From contig CAKQMB010000015.1 in NCBI GenBank assembly GCA_934254825.1, positions 3,663-67,662 of the forward strand: 64,000 nt of DNA, in the 5' to 3' direction. Below are positions 32,915-42,728 of this stretch, piece by piece. Origin of the DNA: an uncultured Clostridia bacterium. Its GTDB lineage: Bacteria; Bacillota; Clostridia; Christensenellales; Borkfalkiaceae. The translations under genes were made by a program, and so were the position numbers. Each line of letters starts with the position of its first letter. Position 1 is the stretch's first letter. The notes under the pieces are model-generated. The model searched no databases. It was not told the DNA's origin and saw only the letters and a list, made by a program, of their open reading frames with translations.

Positions 32915-35257
32915 ATGAAAAACACAAAACGCAATATAATCATTTCGGCGATTTTGTCGCTTTGCCTTTGCGTAAGTCTGATTGCGGGCGCAACGTTCGC
33001 TATCTTCACTTCGGAAAGCAAAGTAAATATCGCCGTAACAAGCGGTAAAGTGAACGTTGTGGCGACAATTCCGGAAAAAAATCTGAAATTATCTTCGCTT
33101 AGCGACATAGATCCCGTTACGTTTACGGGAACTACCGTCGACCGCACTGCGGAAAAAACTTTCCTTGCGGGCGGCACGGCGACTTTAAACGGCAACACGC
33201 TTACGCTTGACAGAATTATGCCCGGCGATAAAGCGGAGTTTGTGATCATTATTCATAATGACAGCAACGTAAACGTTCAGTTCAGAACTATGGTCAAAGC
33301 CGAGAATGACAACGGATTGTTTGCGGGCTTGAATTTCAAAATCTGCGAAAGCGAAAACGTTGCCGTGTCCTCGTGGCAAACGATGGCGGTCGGCGCGGAA
33401 GATATAGTTTACGGTTGTTATGTCGAGCTTCCCGCGTCCGCGGGCAACGCTTATCAGGACAAAGCGTGTAACCTTGTTTTCGCGGTAGAAGCAGTTCAGG
33501 CTAACGTCAAAACGAAAAACGATATTCATTATCCCGTTAATGCCGACGGTTTGAAGTCTTCGCTCGAAGAAGGCGGAACCGTTTACGTTACTAAGGATAT
33601 CGCGATTGACGAAACCAAAACGGACGCTAATGATCGTACTATAATCAGTACACCTACGACAATCAATCTTAACGCAACGATTACCGTTCCCGGTTCTTTG
33701 GAAAACAGCAATAACTGGGCGGCACTTTACATAAATGCCGACACGACGATCAATGCGGAAAACGGCGGAATTACCTGTCTTGATAAGGAAAGCGGCTCGT
33801 ATATGGGCGGTCCTTATGTCGCGCATATAGTCGCAATGGGCAAAACCGTTACCGTAAACGGCGGAACATATTATGGCGGCGGTACTATTTTCAACGTTCA
33901 GGCAGGAACACTTATCGTAAACGGCGGTTTCTATGAGGTTTATCCCGATATAGATACAAACGATTACAGGTATGTGCTGAACTGCGTTGACGCAAATTAC
34001 AGAAACGGTACAGCCAATATTATCGTAAAAGGCGGAACGTTCGTAAACTTCGACCCGTCGAACAATGCGGCGGAAGGCGCAGGCACTAACTTTGTCGCCG
34101 ACGGTTATGCGGTTATCCCCGAAGTCAAAGGCGAAGACGTCTGGTACACGGTTGTCAAAGCCGACGAAGTAAGACTTACGTTGGAGCAGTTCAATGCGCT
34201 TACCGAAATTCCCGCAAACGTCGAACAGATTTACCTTGATTTGGGAGATACGACCGTTAAGTACGGCGAAACCCTGACGATAGGTAACGATTCTATGGCG
34301 GACTCGTTTGCTTATATCGACAAAAACGGCAATGCCGTTAAGGGTAACAGTGTAAACATTAAGTATTTCGCTTCCAAAGAGCTTGCCGAGGCGGCGGTTA
34401 TTCCCGAAGGATACAGAGTTAACTGTATAAGAAATATGGGCGGTACCGCGGGCGAAAACGGCGGTCCGAGCTATACGGTAATTCTCGAAACGGCAAAAAA
34501 GGGAATAAATCTTGTCGTATCGGGTAAAGTCACGGTAACGGATATGCCGTCGCTCACCGAATTTACGATGGGCAACGGCGCGGATATTCAGTTTGCCGTT
34601 CCCGGAAACTCGGTCGTTATTGCCGACGGTCTCGAAATCGACGGACTTTATAAAATCTGGACGAAAAGAGAAAGCGGTTTCATTTCGGCGAGATTTGCGC
34701 ACAAAGTTCCCGAACTCGTTATGAGAAACTGCAAGCTCAACGGTTGTTGGCTTACGGACGGTATTTCGTTCGAAAAAGCAACTTTTGAAAACTGCGAATT
34801 CAACACCATGGCGTTCAAGGACGTCAAAAACTCCAATCCCATGTGGTGGAGAATGACGACGAAATCGGAAGTTAAATTTAACGGTTGCACGTTTACGTCT
34901 ATTCTTCCCGTTAAATTCGAATCGCCGAGAGTAACTCCCGTTCTCGAAATTACGGATTGCAAGTTCGATATCTGTAAATCCGATATTTACAAAGACGACA
35001 TAAGAAATTACGGCGTTATTTTCTCCACGCAGGACGCGGAGATAAAATTCGGCGACGTAACTCTTACCGGAAACAAGCTCCTCAACGAAACAAGCGGTCT
35101 CGTTTGTTTCTATAACGAAAAAACTTCCTGGATCGACGGTTGTCATCTCATTATGAACGATAACGACGTTAAGGAAGGCGGAGTAGTCTTTATGTACAAA
35201 TCGGGTACAGCGGTTACGGACAAGGATTATTTCGAAGGTAACGACTTCGAAAAGTAA
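32915..35257 (+). CDS. SipW-substrate adhesin with beta-helix passenger (type B)
   Basis: 780 aa. The N-terminus carries the second version of the module: LCLCVSLIAGATFAIFTSES, then KVNIAVTSGKVNVVATI, with the GNAYQDKACNLVFAVEAVQA end of the TasA-like domain near residue 200. Residues about 210-420 form a beta-helix that shares the GGTFVNFDPSNNAAEGAGTN block with the preceding paralogue. Later blocks have PELVMRNCKLNGCW and VKFNGCTFTSILP repeats. The ribosome site is AAGGAG. Probably displayed outside the cell as part of the same matrix. Confidence 0.77.
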   Translation: MKNTKRNIIISAILSLCLCVSLIAGATFAIFTSESKVNIAVTSGKVNVVATIPEKNLKLSSLSDIDPVTFTGTTVDRTAEKTFLAGGTATLNGNTLTLDRIMPGDKAEFVIIIHNDSNVNVQFRTMVKAENDNGLFAGLNFKICESENVAVSSWQTMAVGAEDIVYGCYVELPASAGNAYQDKACNLVFAVEAVQANVKTKNDIHYPVNADGLKSSLEEGGTVYVTKDIAIDETKTDANDRTIISTPTTINLNATITVPGSLENSNNWAALYINADTTINAENGGITCLDKESGSYMGGPYVAHIVAMGKTVTVNGGTYYGGGTIFNVQAGTLIVNGGFYEVYPDIDTNDYRYVLNCVDANYRNGTANIIVKGGTFVNFDPSNNAAEGAGTNFVADGYAVIPEVKGEDVWYTVVKADEVRLTLEQFNALTEIPANVEQIYLDLGDTTVKYGETLTIGNDSMADSFAYIDKNGNAVKGNSVNIKYFASKELAEAAVIPEGYRVNCIRNMGGTAGENGGPSYTVILETAKKGINLVVSGKVTVTDMPSLTEFTMGNGADIQFAVPGNSVVIADGLEIDGLYKIWTKRESGFISARFAHKVPELVMRNCKLNGCWLTDGISFEKATFENCEFNTMAFKDVKNSNPMWWRMTTKSEVKFNGCTFTSILPVKFESPRVTPVLEITDCKFDICKSDIYKDDIRNYGVIFSTQDAEIKFGDVTLTGNKLLNETSGLVCFYNEKTSWIDGCHLIMNDNDVKEGGVVFMYKSGTAVTDKDYFEGNDFEK

Positions 35258-35327
35258 TTAAAAACACATAAAGAGCGGTAGGTTCGGGGTTTTCCGAACG
35301 CGGACAACCCCAAACTCGCCGAAAATC

Positions 35328-35376
35328 GAAGAGGTACCTCTTCTGTGATTACTTCGTAATCACAGAAATAGTCTTA
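35328..35376 (+). ncRNA. Structured repeat with GAAGAGGTACCTCTTC and a variable stem (copy 2)
   Basis: The palindrome lies at 35328-35343, the stem CTGTGATTAC/GTAATCACAG at 35343-35352 and 35356-35365, then AAATAGTCTTAAAGG. Compared with copy 1 the stem sequence has changed completely but still pairs. Both copies lie about 65-75 nt upstream of a gene of the SipW cluster. Confidence 0.5.
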
Positions 35377-35450
35377 AAGGCAAAAAAGTCCGACTTATCA
35401 AGGGGTAAGTTTACTGCGAGGTAAACAAAAATATAAAAGGACAGATAAAA

Positions 35451-37784
35451 ATGAAAAAGAAAATTATTTTATCGGCAATTATGTCGATAGTTCTCTGCGT
35501 GAGCCTGATTGCGGGCGCAACGTTCGCGATTTTCACGTCGGAGAGCAAAGTAAATATCGCCGTCACAAGCGGTAAAGTTAAAGTCGTTGCGACGATCGGC
35601 AATTTCAAAGCTTATTCGCCCGCGTCGATTTCCGCAGAAGACGGCAACGCAATTCTCGACGATACCGATATCGCCGACAATACCGATGAAAACGTAAAAG
35701 TTTTCGGTAACGGCGGTACCGCCAAACTTAGTTATGCGGAAGACGGAACGGCAAATATCGAGCTTGACAACGTAACTCCCGGCGACAAAGTGTCGTTCAC
35801 GATTACGGTTAAGAATTACAGCAACGTTAAAGTTCAATACAGAACAAGCGTTAAGGACGTTACCGCGGATTTAACCGAAGGCGAAGTCGCGTTGTATAAC
35901 GGTCTTAAATTCACCGTCGGCGGAATGAGCGTAACGGGCGAGTCCGTATGGCAGGTTCTTGCTCCCGCGGCGGACGCCGAAAACGGCGACAACGTAGCGG
36001 TTTACGAATGCACCGTTGAGCTTCCTGCCACTGCCGGCAACGATTATCAGGGTAAAAAATGCGTTCTTAACTACCTTATAGAGGCAGTTCAGGGCAATGC
36101 TAAAACCTCGAACGCTACAACGGTTATCAAAGAACCCGTCGAAGGCGAGGCAAACCCCGTAACCGCGGCTATCGAAGAAGCTAAAAACGATTCTACGACT
36201 ACGTCTCTTACTATGGAAGTTCCCACGGGCGTTACGGCTTCTCTCGAAAGCGGCGTAATGAGCGAAAATTCTCAGTCCGCATTGAAAATCATTTCTTTCG
36301 TCGGCGAACTCGACGAGAACGGCAAGCCCGCTTCTAAGGTAGACGTAATCACCGATTCCGTATATGCGGAAGGCGGAAACCTCAGCTATCAGAGAGGCGC
36401 GGACTCCATATCGTTCAAAAACATTGAAATTCAGGCAGGCGAAGGAAACTTCGACGGTATCGTTTGCAAAAAGCTTGTTTACGAAAATTGCGTAATCAGA
36501 GGAAAGCTTACTTTCTATGCGAATGCCGTAGTTGATTTTATAAATTGCGTATTCGAAAACGATATGGCAAATCAGTATTCTATCTGGACCTGGGGCGCTT
36601 CGAAAATTACGCTTGAAGGCTGCACGTTCAACACGAACGGTAAAGCGGTTCTTCTTTACGGGCAGAGAACGGCTGATAATCCTACCGATCTTATCGTAAA
36701 CAACTGTGTATTCAACGATCGCAACAACGGTTCGAAAGAAAAAGCCGCTATCGAAATCGGTGACGATTACAATGCGACTTACAGCCTTACCATTGACGAA
36801 AACACCAAGGTAAACGGCTTTGCGGACGGCAAATATACCGGCAGTAAAATTTGGGCGAACAAAAATAAAATGGACGCCGCACATCTTACCGTAGTTATCG
36901 CGGGTATAAGTCAGTACAGCTCTTTGGAAGACGCTTTCGGTCTCAAAGCGGGTTCTTTCAGTATTAACTCGGCTCTTGCCGCAGGTACCGTTCTTGACGG
37001 AAAGGGTAAAGTAAACATTTATTTCTGGGCAGACTGTTACGTTGTGAATAATCTTACGATCAAAGGCGTTACGTTTGCCAACGGCGCAACGTTCAACGTT
37101 AAAAATAGCAACGTTAAATTCTCTGTCGAAGATTGCACTTTCTATGCCTGCGATCAGGATAAAGCTGCAATAATGCTCGATATCGATAAAAACAACACGG
37201 TAACTTTGGCAGACGGAACAAAAGAAGCCAAGGGAAACAACGGCAGAAATAATATTCTCACGAACAGCGGAGCCGGAATGTGTTTGAACCTCGAACAATC
37301 GACAGGCACGACAGGCGTTGATCTTGTCGTAAAAAATTGCGAGTTTATCGGCGAAAACGACAAAACGCTCAGCGCGTTCGGCGATAAGTACAATAACAAA
37401 GCGATCCCCGAGTTGAAAAACAAAAAGCGCGGTCACGCAATCGCTCTTAACGCAATAAGCGGCGGCGGCACGGCAGGAACGCTCAAATCTCTTCTTATCG
37501 AAGGTTGCGTTATGGGCGGACTTCGCGGCAATGCAATTCAGCTTTACGGTTCTACCGGCGAAATTACAATCAAAGACACGAAAATCAATTCGTGGGCTGT
37601 AAACGATACAAATATCGGATATGCTATCCGCGGCGATTATAAAGCAAACGGAAACAGAAAGCTCACTCTTACCAACGTTTATTACGGTCTTGACGAAATC
37701 GAGAATGACGCCGAGTATGGTCATGTGAAAGTCGGCGAATTTGCGGGAAACACCGACGGCAAGAGAGCGGCAGGAACTTACTGA
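35451..37784 (+). CDS. SipW-substrate adhesin with beta-helix passenger (type B paralogue)
   Basis: 777 aa with the type B signal segment (IVLCVSLIAGATFAIFTSES) and TasA-like domain up to about residue 220 (GNDYQGKKCVLNYLIEAVQG). The passenger consists of repeated short strands with conserved cysteine turns: KLVYENCVIRGKLTFYAN, VDFINCVFEND, ITLEGCTFNTNGKAVLLYG, LIVNNCVFNDRNNG, VVKNCEFIGEND, the pattern of a right-handed beta-helix. The block TFNTNGKAVLLYG also appears, in altered form, in the 30911 paralogue, so passengers share sub-blocks. Confidence 0.77.
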   Translation: MKKKIILSAIMSIVLCVSLIAGATFAIFTSESKVNIAVTSGKVKVVATIGNFKAYSPASISAEDGNAILDDTDIADNTDENVKVFGNGGTAKLSYAEDGTANIELDNVTPGDKVSFTITVKNYSNVKVQYRTSVKDVTADLTEGEVALYNGLKFTVGGMSVTGESVWQVLAPAADAENGDNVAVYECTVELPATAGNDYQGKKCVLNYLIEAVQGNAKTSNATTVIKEPVEGEANPVTAAIEEAKNDSTTTSLTMEVPTGVTASLESGVMSENSQSALKIISFVGELDENGKPASKVDVITDSVYAEGGNLSYQRGADSISFKNIEIQAGEGNFDGIVCKKLVYENCVIRGKLTFYANAVVDFINCVFENDMANQYSIWTWGASKITLEGCTFNTNGKAVLLYGQRTADNPTDLIVNNCVFNDRNNGSKEKAAIEIGDDYNATYSLTIDENTKVNGFADGKYTGSKIWANKNKMDAAHLTVVIAGISQYSSLEDAFGLKAGSFSINSALAAGTVLDGKGKVNIYFWADCYVVNNLTIKGVTFANGATFNVKNSNVKFSVEDCTFYACDQDKAAIMLDIDKNNTVTLADGTKEAKGNNGRNNILTNSGAGMCLNLEQSTGTTGVDLVVKNCEFIGENDKTLSAFGDKYNNKAIPELKNKKRGHAIALNAISGGGTAGTLKSLLIEGCVMGGLRGNAIQLYGSTGEITIKDTKINSWAVNDTNIGYAIRGDYKANGNRKLTLTNVYYGLDEIENDAEYGHVKVGEFAGNTDGKRAAGTY

Positions 37785-37929
37785 GAAACATATTATTCGA
37801 CAGAATAATAAAAAACAGAACTGATTTCGGAGGGTTTCGGGTTGTCCGAAACCCTCCGACAAAAAAAGAACATTTGATAAAGTTTTATATAAAGGTTGTT
37901 GTTATATAAACTTAAAAGGGGTTGAATTC

Positions 37930-40863
37930 ATGAAAAAGAAAATAATCTTGTCGGCGATCATGTCGATAGCTCTTTGCGTGAGTCTGATTGCGGGCGCGAC
38001 GTTCGCGATTTTCACGTCGGAGAGTAAAGTAAATATCGCCGTCACAAGCGGTAAGGTGGACGTTGTTGCAACGATCGACGAAACGAGCGTTAAAACAAAA
38101 CAACTCTATGACACTGAGTATACAGACGGAAAAGATCGTATGTATCAGGGCGAAGTCGAATTCACGGAAAACGGTCTGAAACTTAACAAGTTTCTTCCCG
38201 GCGACGGAATTAAATTCGATATCGTCGTTAAAAACAACAGCAACGTAGCCGTTAAATATCGCACGGTTATCGGTTGCGACAGCGATACCGGTCTTTTCGG
38301 CGGTCTTCATTTTTATGTAAACGAAGCGCTTTTCGGCGGTTCCACGGCTGTTTCCGCATACGAGACGATCGAGCCGAATTCCGACGACGTAATCGTTTCC
38401 GTGATCGTCGAGCTTCCCGAGGAAGCGGGCAACGAATATCAGGATACGTCCTGCACGGTTTATTTTAAAGTAGAAGCAATTCAGGCTAACGCGACCGTGG
38501 AGGAAGTCCCCGCGGACGTTCTTGCGATTTACAGCGCACAGGATCTTAAAAACTTCGCAAAACAGGTAAACGACGGCACGCTCGACGCTTCGTACAGCGA
38601 GATTAAGCTTATGAGCGATATCGACCTCGACGGAGAAAACTGGGCGCCTATCGGCGTTTCCACGGCTCGCGCTTTCAGAGGCGTTTTCGACGGAAACGGA
38701 AAAACCATAAGCAATCTTAAATCGACGAAATATTCTTTCCTTTCGGGATCGGCGGATTATGCTTACGGCGTAGGTCTTTTCGGAAACGTCGTTAGCGGAA
38801 CGGTTAAAAACCTCGTGATCGAAAATGCCGATATCGGCGGGGATTACACGGACGACGGACACGTTCTTTACAGTGCCGTAGGTATCGTGGCGGGTTACAG
38901 CTACGGTGATTCCGTATTCGAAAATATCACGATCAGAAATTCCGCGGTAAAGGCGCAGACGAAAGTCGGCGCGATCGTAGGTCTCAACGCGGACGCGAAC
39001 AAAACGACTAAAATAGTAGATTGTAAAATCGAAAACGTAACGGTTAAGGGTAATTATTCCTATTCGCTCGTTGCGGGGCTTGTTCTCGGCGGTTCGACTA
39101 TCGATATGAGCGGCACGACCGTTTCTTCGACTTCCAAAACGGAATATTGGGAATCGGAAATATCCGAGTTCGAAAAAGACGGTTCCGAGCTTGAAATCGA
39201 CGGTTATGTCTGGACTTTAAGCGGCGGTGTATACTGGATGCTCGACAATAATAACGCCTGGGCGGTTCAGAGAGGAAACGGCGCGGTTTTAACCGACGGT
39301 TATCTTTACGATTGCGTGGTTTATACAAGCGCGACCGATAAAAAAGAATATCTTTCTTCTGCGAACGGCGAGATTTACGCTTACACGGCGGCAAACTTGC
39401 AGGCAATGTCCGGTAAAGACGAACTTGCAGGCAATACCGTTAAGCTTATGGCGGATATAGACCTTGAAAACGTCGAATGGACGGCGGTTGCGATCAACAA
39501 GCTCACGTTCGACGGCAACAATAAAACTATCCGTAATCTTAACGTTAAGGGTAAAAAGAACGTTGGTCTTTTCGGTACCTCTACGAACTGCATTATTAAA
39601 AATCTTATCGTAGACGGAGCAAACGTCGAAGGCATAAACCACGTCGCGGTAATCGCGGGTGACGCGCTTTGCGCCAAAATCGAGGGTTGTACCGTTAAAA
39701 ACGCCAAAATCGTTGCGAGGACGGCAAAGAACGAAAAAGACGAGGATGACGACGGCGACAAGGCGGCGGCGATAGCGGGTTATCTTTCCGCAGAACGCGA
39801 CGCTTGGGTTAAGGATTGCATTGCCGAAAATATCGAAGTAACGGGTTATCGCGATGTCGGCGGTATCGTAGGTTATGCAAATTCTGCGGCTGTCGTTACG
39901 GGCAACAAGGTAAACGGTTTGAAGCTTACTTTGGATAACACCGCAAATTACAAGAATTACACGACGATTGCCCAACACGACGTAAATCCGATAATCGGCG
40001 AATACAACAACGGAACGCCCGACGACAGCAATACTTACGAAAATTATTCGTTCAGAGAAATGCTTGCGGACGGACTTTATTCCGATGAAAGTAATTACTA
40101 TATCGAAAATGCCGACGGACTTATGGCTATGAATGCCGTTTTCCAGAAATTCGGACAGGCTGAGAATATTTATTTCAGCGACAAGTCCATCAACGTTATG
40201 GCGGATATAGACGCAACGGGTTGCGAGTGGGAAACGGTAAATCTTTCGACCAATTCGACGGATAGCAACGGCTTTACTTTCAACGGCAACAATCATACTA
40301 TCGCAAATCTTACGATTGCGGGCAAAAACAACACCAATGTCGGAGCCGGTTTATTCAATATGACTTCGAATAACGGTACGGGTACGGCACCGATTATTAA
40401 GGATATTACTTTCGATAACGTAACCGTTAACGCTTCCGGACATTATCATGTAGGCGTTATCTGGGGCGAGTGTTACGGCGACCTGATTCTCGAAAACGTT
40501 CACGTTAAAAACAGCTCGGTTACGGGACAGTGCAATGTCGGCGGTCTTGTCGGAAGAAACGGCGAAAGAAATAACAAAATCACATTCAAAGATTGCTCCG
40601 TAGAGAATACGAAGGTTACTTCTGTCGGCGGCGGAGATCCCGCAGGCGCTTCGGCGTTCCTCGGAATGGCATGTAAAGTCGGTACGGCAAGAAATATCGA
40701 CCTGGTGTTCGAAGGAAACAACGTTGCAACGGGCAACACTTTGGTTTCCGCAGAAGATCACACGGGCGGCGGTATCTACGTTAAGGCAGAAGTTGTGGGA
40801 CAAAATTGGGTGTCTGCCGAAGTCGTTGACGAGTTTGAAAATTATAATTCACAATCCGTGTAA
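37930..40863 (+). CDS. SipW-substrate surface protein with GLUG-type repeats
   Basis: 977 aa. The type B signal and TasA-like domain (to about residue 180) are followed by repeats of the GLUG type, as in IgA-protease-like and other adhesins. Examples are FRGVFDGNGKTISNLK, GVGLFGNVVSGTVKNLVIEN, VGLFGTSTNCIIKNLIVDGA and TFNGNNHTIANLTIAGKN, arranged in three sets at about 210-330, 480-650 and 720-950. Each set begins MADIDLENVEW or similar. This is the last gene of the cluster, with a terminator 30 bp on. Confidence 0.78.
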   Translation: MKKKIILSAIMSIALCVSLIAGATFAIFTSESKVNIAVTSGKVDVVATIDETSVKTKQLYDTEYTDGKDRMYQGEVEFTENGLKLNKFLPGDGIKFDIVVKNNSNVAVKYRTVIGCDSDTGLFGGLHFYVNEALFGGSTAVSAYETIEPNSDDVIVSVIVELPEEAGNEYQDTSCTVYFKVEAIQANATVEEVPADVLAIYSAQDLKNFAKQVNDGTLDASYSEIKLMSDIDLDGENWAPIGVSTARAFRGVFDGNGKTISNLKSTKYSFLSGSADYAYGVGLFGNVVSGTVKNLVIENADIGGDYTDDGHVLYSAVGIVAGYSYGDSVFENITIRNSAVKAQTKVGAIVGLNADANKTTKIVDCKIENVTVKGNYSYSLVAGLVLGGSTIDMSGTTVSSTSKTEYWESEISEFEKDGSELEIDGYVWTLSGGVYWMLDNNNAWAVQRGNGAVLTDGYLYDCVVYTSATDKKEYLSSANGEIYAYTAANLQAMSGKDELAGNTVKLMADIDLENVEWTAVAINKLTFDGNNKTIRNLNVKGKKNVGLFGTSTNCIIKNLIVDGANVEGINHVAVIAGDALCAKIEGCTVKNAKIVARTAKNEKDEDDDGDKAAAIAGYLSAERDAWVKDCIAENIEVTGYRDVGGIVGYANSAAVVTGNKVNGLKLTLDNTANYKNYTTIAQHDVNPIIGEYNNGTPDDSNTYENYSFREMLADGLYSDESNYYIENADGLMAMNAVFQKFGQAENIYFSDKSINVMADIDATGCEWETVNLSTNSTDSNGFTFNGNNHTIANLTIAGKNNTNVGAGLFNMTSNNGTGTAPIIKDITFDNVTVNASGHYHVGVIWGECYGDLILENVHVKNSSVTGQCNVGGLVGRNGERNNKITFKDCSVENTKVTSVGGGDPAGASAFLGMACKVGTARNIDLVFEGNNVATGNTLVSAEDHTGGGIYVKAEVVGQNWVSAEVVDEFENYNSQSV

Positions 40864-40893
40864 TTAAAAAACGAAGAAAAAATCTTGCAAAAT

Positions 40894-40942
40894 AAAAGAC
40901 TTGCATAAAGGATAAAGTTATCCGTTGTGCAAGTCTTTTTTT
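40894..40942 (+). terminator. Terminator closing the SipW cluster
   Basis: AAAAGACTTGCA (40894-40905) pairs with TGCAAGTCTTTT (40928-40939), an inner GGATAA/TTATCC stem extends it, and a T-run follows. Confidence 0.8.
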
Positions 40943-41019
40943 GTCGCGTAATAGTTATTGCCTTTGCCGCTTTGAGAGAAGAAGTCTCTTGCGGCGAAAA
41001 AGGATAGTCGTGAGTATAA

Positions 41020-41775
41020 TCAAATAATCATCGACAAGCCGTAAAGTATAACAAGATGCGCGGGGTAGAAAATATAAAAGAAATATTTAAGATTAAGTTT
41101 TCCGCGTTCGCCGTTATATAACGCAATCGGAATAAGCGAAAACATACAAAACCATTCGATAGGCGTTGCGAGCATTAAACAGAGTGCGACAAGCCCCACC
41201 GTAAACGACAGCAGTTTCACAATCGGACTGTTCAAAAATGCAAGTTTTTCGGGCGTTTTATCTTTCGGCAGAGAGAAAAGCGAAGCGAAAACGGGCAACA
41301 GACAGCCGAAAAAGTCATAATCGATATAAAAAGGCTTGCCGTTTACGGTTTTCACAAGACGGGTAACGGCGTACGTTACGAACACGCCCGCGGCAAACAC
41401 CGCTCCCGAAAAAATCTTTTCCGAAAGTCGGGCATTTTCGTCCAAAAGCTTACTTTTAAAATAGTCGAGCGCGTAAATAAGCGCAACGGAAAACGAAAAA
41501 GTTGTCAGAATACTAAGGTGAAAATAGTTCGGTTCAAAAACGATAAATGCCGATTCACAAACAAGAGCGAGCAGAAATATGCAGGCAAAATGTTTGAATT
41601 TATTTTTGGTATGATAGCAACCTTCCGCAATCATAAACGCGAAAAGCGGCATCGAAAGTCTGCCTATATAGCGAAATGGCAGTATCCCCCAAAGCATACC
41701 TATATGATCGATAAGCATTGTGAAAGCCGCTATAAGTTTTATGGCGTTTCCGTTAAAAATCTTGAATTTTTGCAT
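41020..41775 (-). CDS. TraX-family membrane protein
   Basis: A 251-aa protein with about eight membrane helices. The opening FNGNAIKLIAAFTMLIDHIG, then YIGRLSMPLFAFMIAEGCYH, is diagnostic of the TraX family, and the end HLVILYGLSMII is also typical. TraX in F plasmids acetylates pilin; chromosomal homologues in Bacillota are presumed acyltransferases of the envelope. It is monocistronic and convergent with the SipW cluster. Modification of surface material made next door is possible but not shown. Confidence 0.85.
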   Translation of the reverse strand: MQKFKIFNGNAIKLIAAFTMLIDHIGMLWGILPFRYIGRLSMPLFAFMIAEGCYHTKNKFKHFACIFLLALVCESAFIVFEPNYFHLSILTTFSFSVALIYALDYFKSKLLDENARLSEKIFSGAVFAAGVFVTYAVTRLVKTVNGKPFYIDYDFFGCLLPVFASLFSLPKDKTPEKLAFLNSPIVKLLSFTVGLVALCLMLATPIEWFCMFSLIPIALYNGERGKLNLKYFFYIFYPAHLVILYGLSMII

Positions 41776-41841
41776 AATTTTTCCTTTGCGAATAAAACAA
41801 AACCCCTTCGTTTTGCTTAATATTTAAGCCGAAGGGGTTAA

Positions 41842-41915
41842 TGGAGCGGGCGATGAGAATCGAACTCACAACCGAAGCTTGGGAAGCTCCTATTTTGCCA
41901 CTAAACTACGCCCGC
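41842..41915 (-). tRNA. tRNA-Gly (anticodon CCC)
   Basis: The acceptor GCGGGCG pairs with CGCCCGC, the anticodon loop TTCCCAA carries CCC, and the T-arm is GAGTTCGATTCTC. The CCA is encoded. Confidence 0.88.
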
Positions 41916-42093
41916 ACAAATTTACTTCTAATAGTTTACTATATTTTAAACTATTTGACAAGCGTTTTTTGTCGATTGGAAAAGTTTTTTTAAGATAGGG
42001 CATAGTTTCCCGAAAAAACGTTGACAAGGAATGAGTCATTTGATATAATAGTAACCGAAAAAACGTAATGCAAAAGGTTTTGCAGAAAATAAC

Positions 42094-42169
42094 GGGCGAT
42101 TAACTCAGTTGGTAGAGTGCTTCCGTCACATGGAAGAAGTCGGGAGTTCGAGTCTCTTATCGCCCACCA
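42094..42169 (+). tRNA. tRNA-Val (anticodon CAC)
   Basis: The acceptor GGGCGAT pairs with ATCGCCC, the anticodon loop GTCACAT carries CAC, and the T-arm is GGGAGTTCGAGTCTCT. The CCA is encoded. The pyrimidine usually found at position 32 is a G here. The last bases TCTCTTATCGCCC recur twice downstream. Confidence 0.85.
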
Positions 42170-42171
42170 CG

Positions 42172-42202
42172 AAAAAGGGTACGCATACAGCGTACCCTTT
42201 TT
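42172..42202 (+). terminator. Terminator of tRNA-Val
   Basis: AAAAAGGGTACGC (42172-42184) pairs with GCGTACCCTTTTT (42190-42202). Confidence 0.8.
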
Positions 42203-42203
42203 C

Positions 42204-42639
42204 GTGGTGGGCGTTTAATAGACGAGTACGCGGCATAGCCACAACTCAAACATTTTTAAAATCTTGAAATGCCGTCGAGCGCATTCGCGATAGCGAATCT
42301 TGCCGAGGGGTTCCCGCAAGCGGGAAACGGCAAAATCTCTTATCGCCCAAACTCAATTTCTGTTTTTTGGTGGTGGGCGTTTAAAAGACGAGTACGCGGC
42401 ACAACCGTAAGCTGAAACTTGATGAAAACCCAATGTGCCGTCGTTCGTCTATTTGCGAAGCAAATATTTGCCGTCAATAACAAGGCAAAAGTATTGCTTG
42501 CAAGGTAGTTTTGCCGAAGTTATTCATGAAACGACCGTTTTGCGGAACGCAAAACCAAAACAAGAGTTTTAATGCGGAACGCATTCGGTCGTTAAATAAG
42601 GTCTCCCGCAAGTGGGAAACGGCAAAATCTCTTATCGCC
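42204..42639. repeat. Two imperfect tandem units each ending in a copy of the tRNA-Val 3' end
   Basis: Unit 1 (42204-42348) and unit 2 (42370-42639) both begin GTGGTGGGCGTTTAA followed by AGACGAGTACGCGGCA, both contain a TGCCGTCG box, and both end with CCCGCAAG.GGGAAACGGCAA then AATCTCTTATCGCC. That last block repeats the tRNA-Val 3' end at 42153-42165. Unit 2 is longer, with an extra middle. No gene is seen in 42170-42728. Confidence 0.65.
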
Positions 42640-42728
42640 TTTTAAATAATTTTATCATCTCGCCGTCGGCGATTTTTTTTGCCGTGTTTAAACACAATCA
42701 CCTGTGACTATATCGTGCAATGTCTGTA

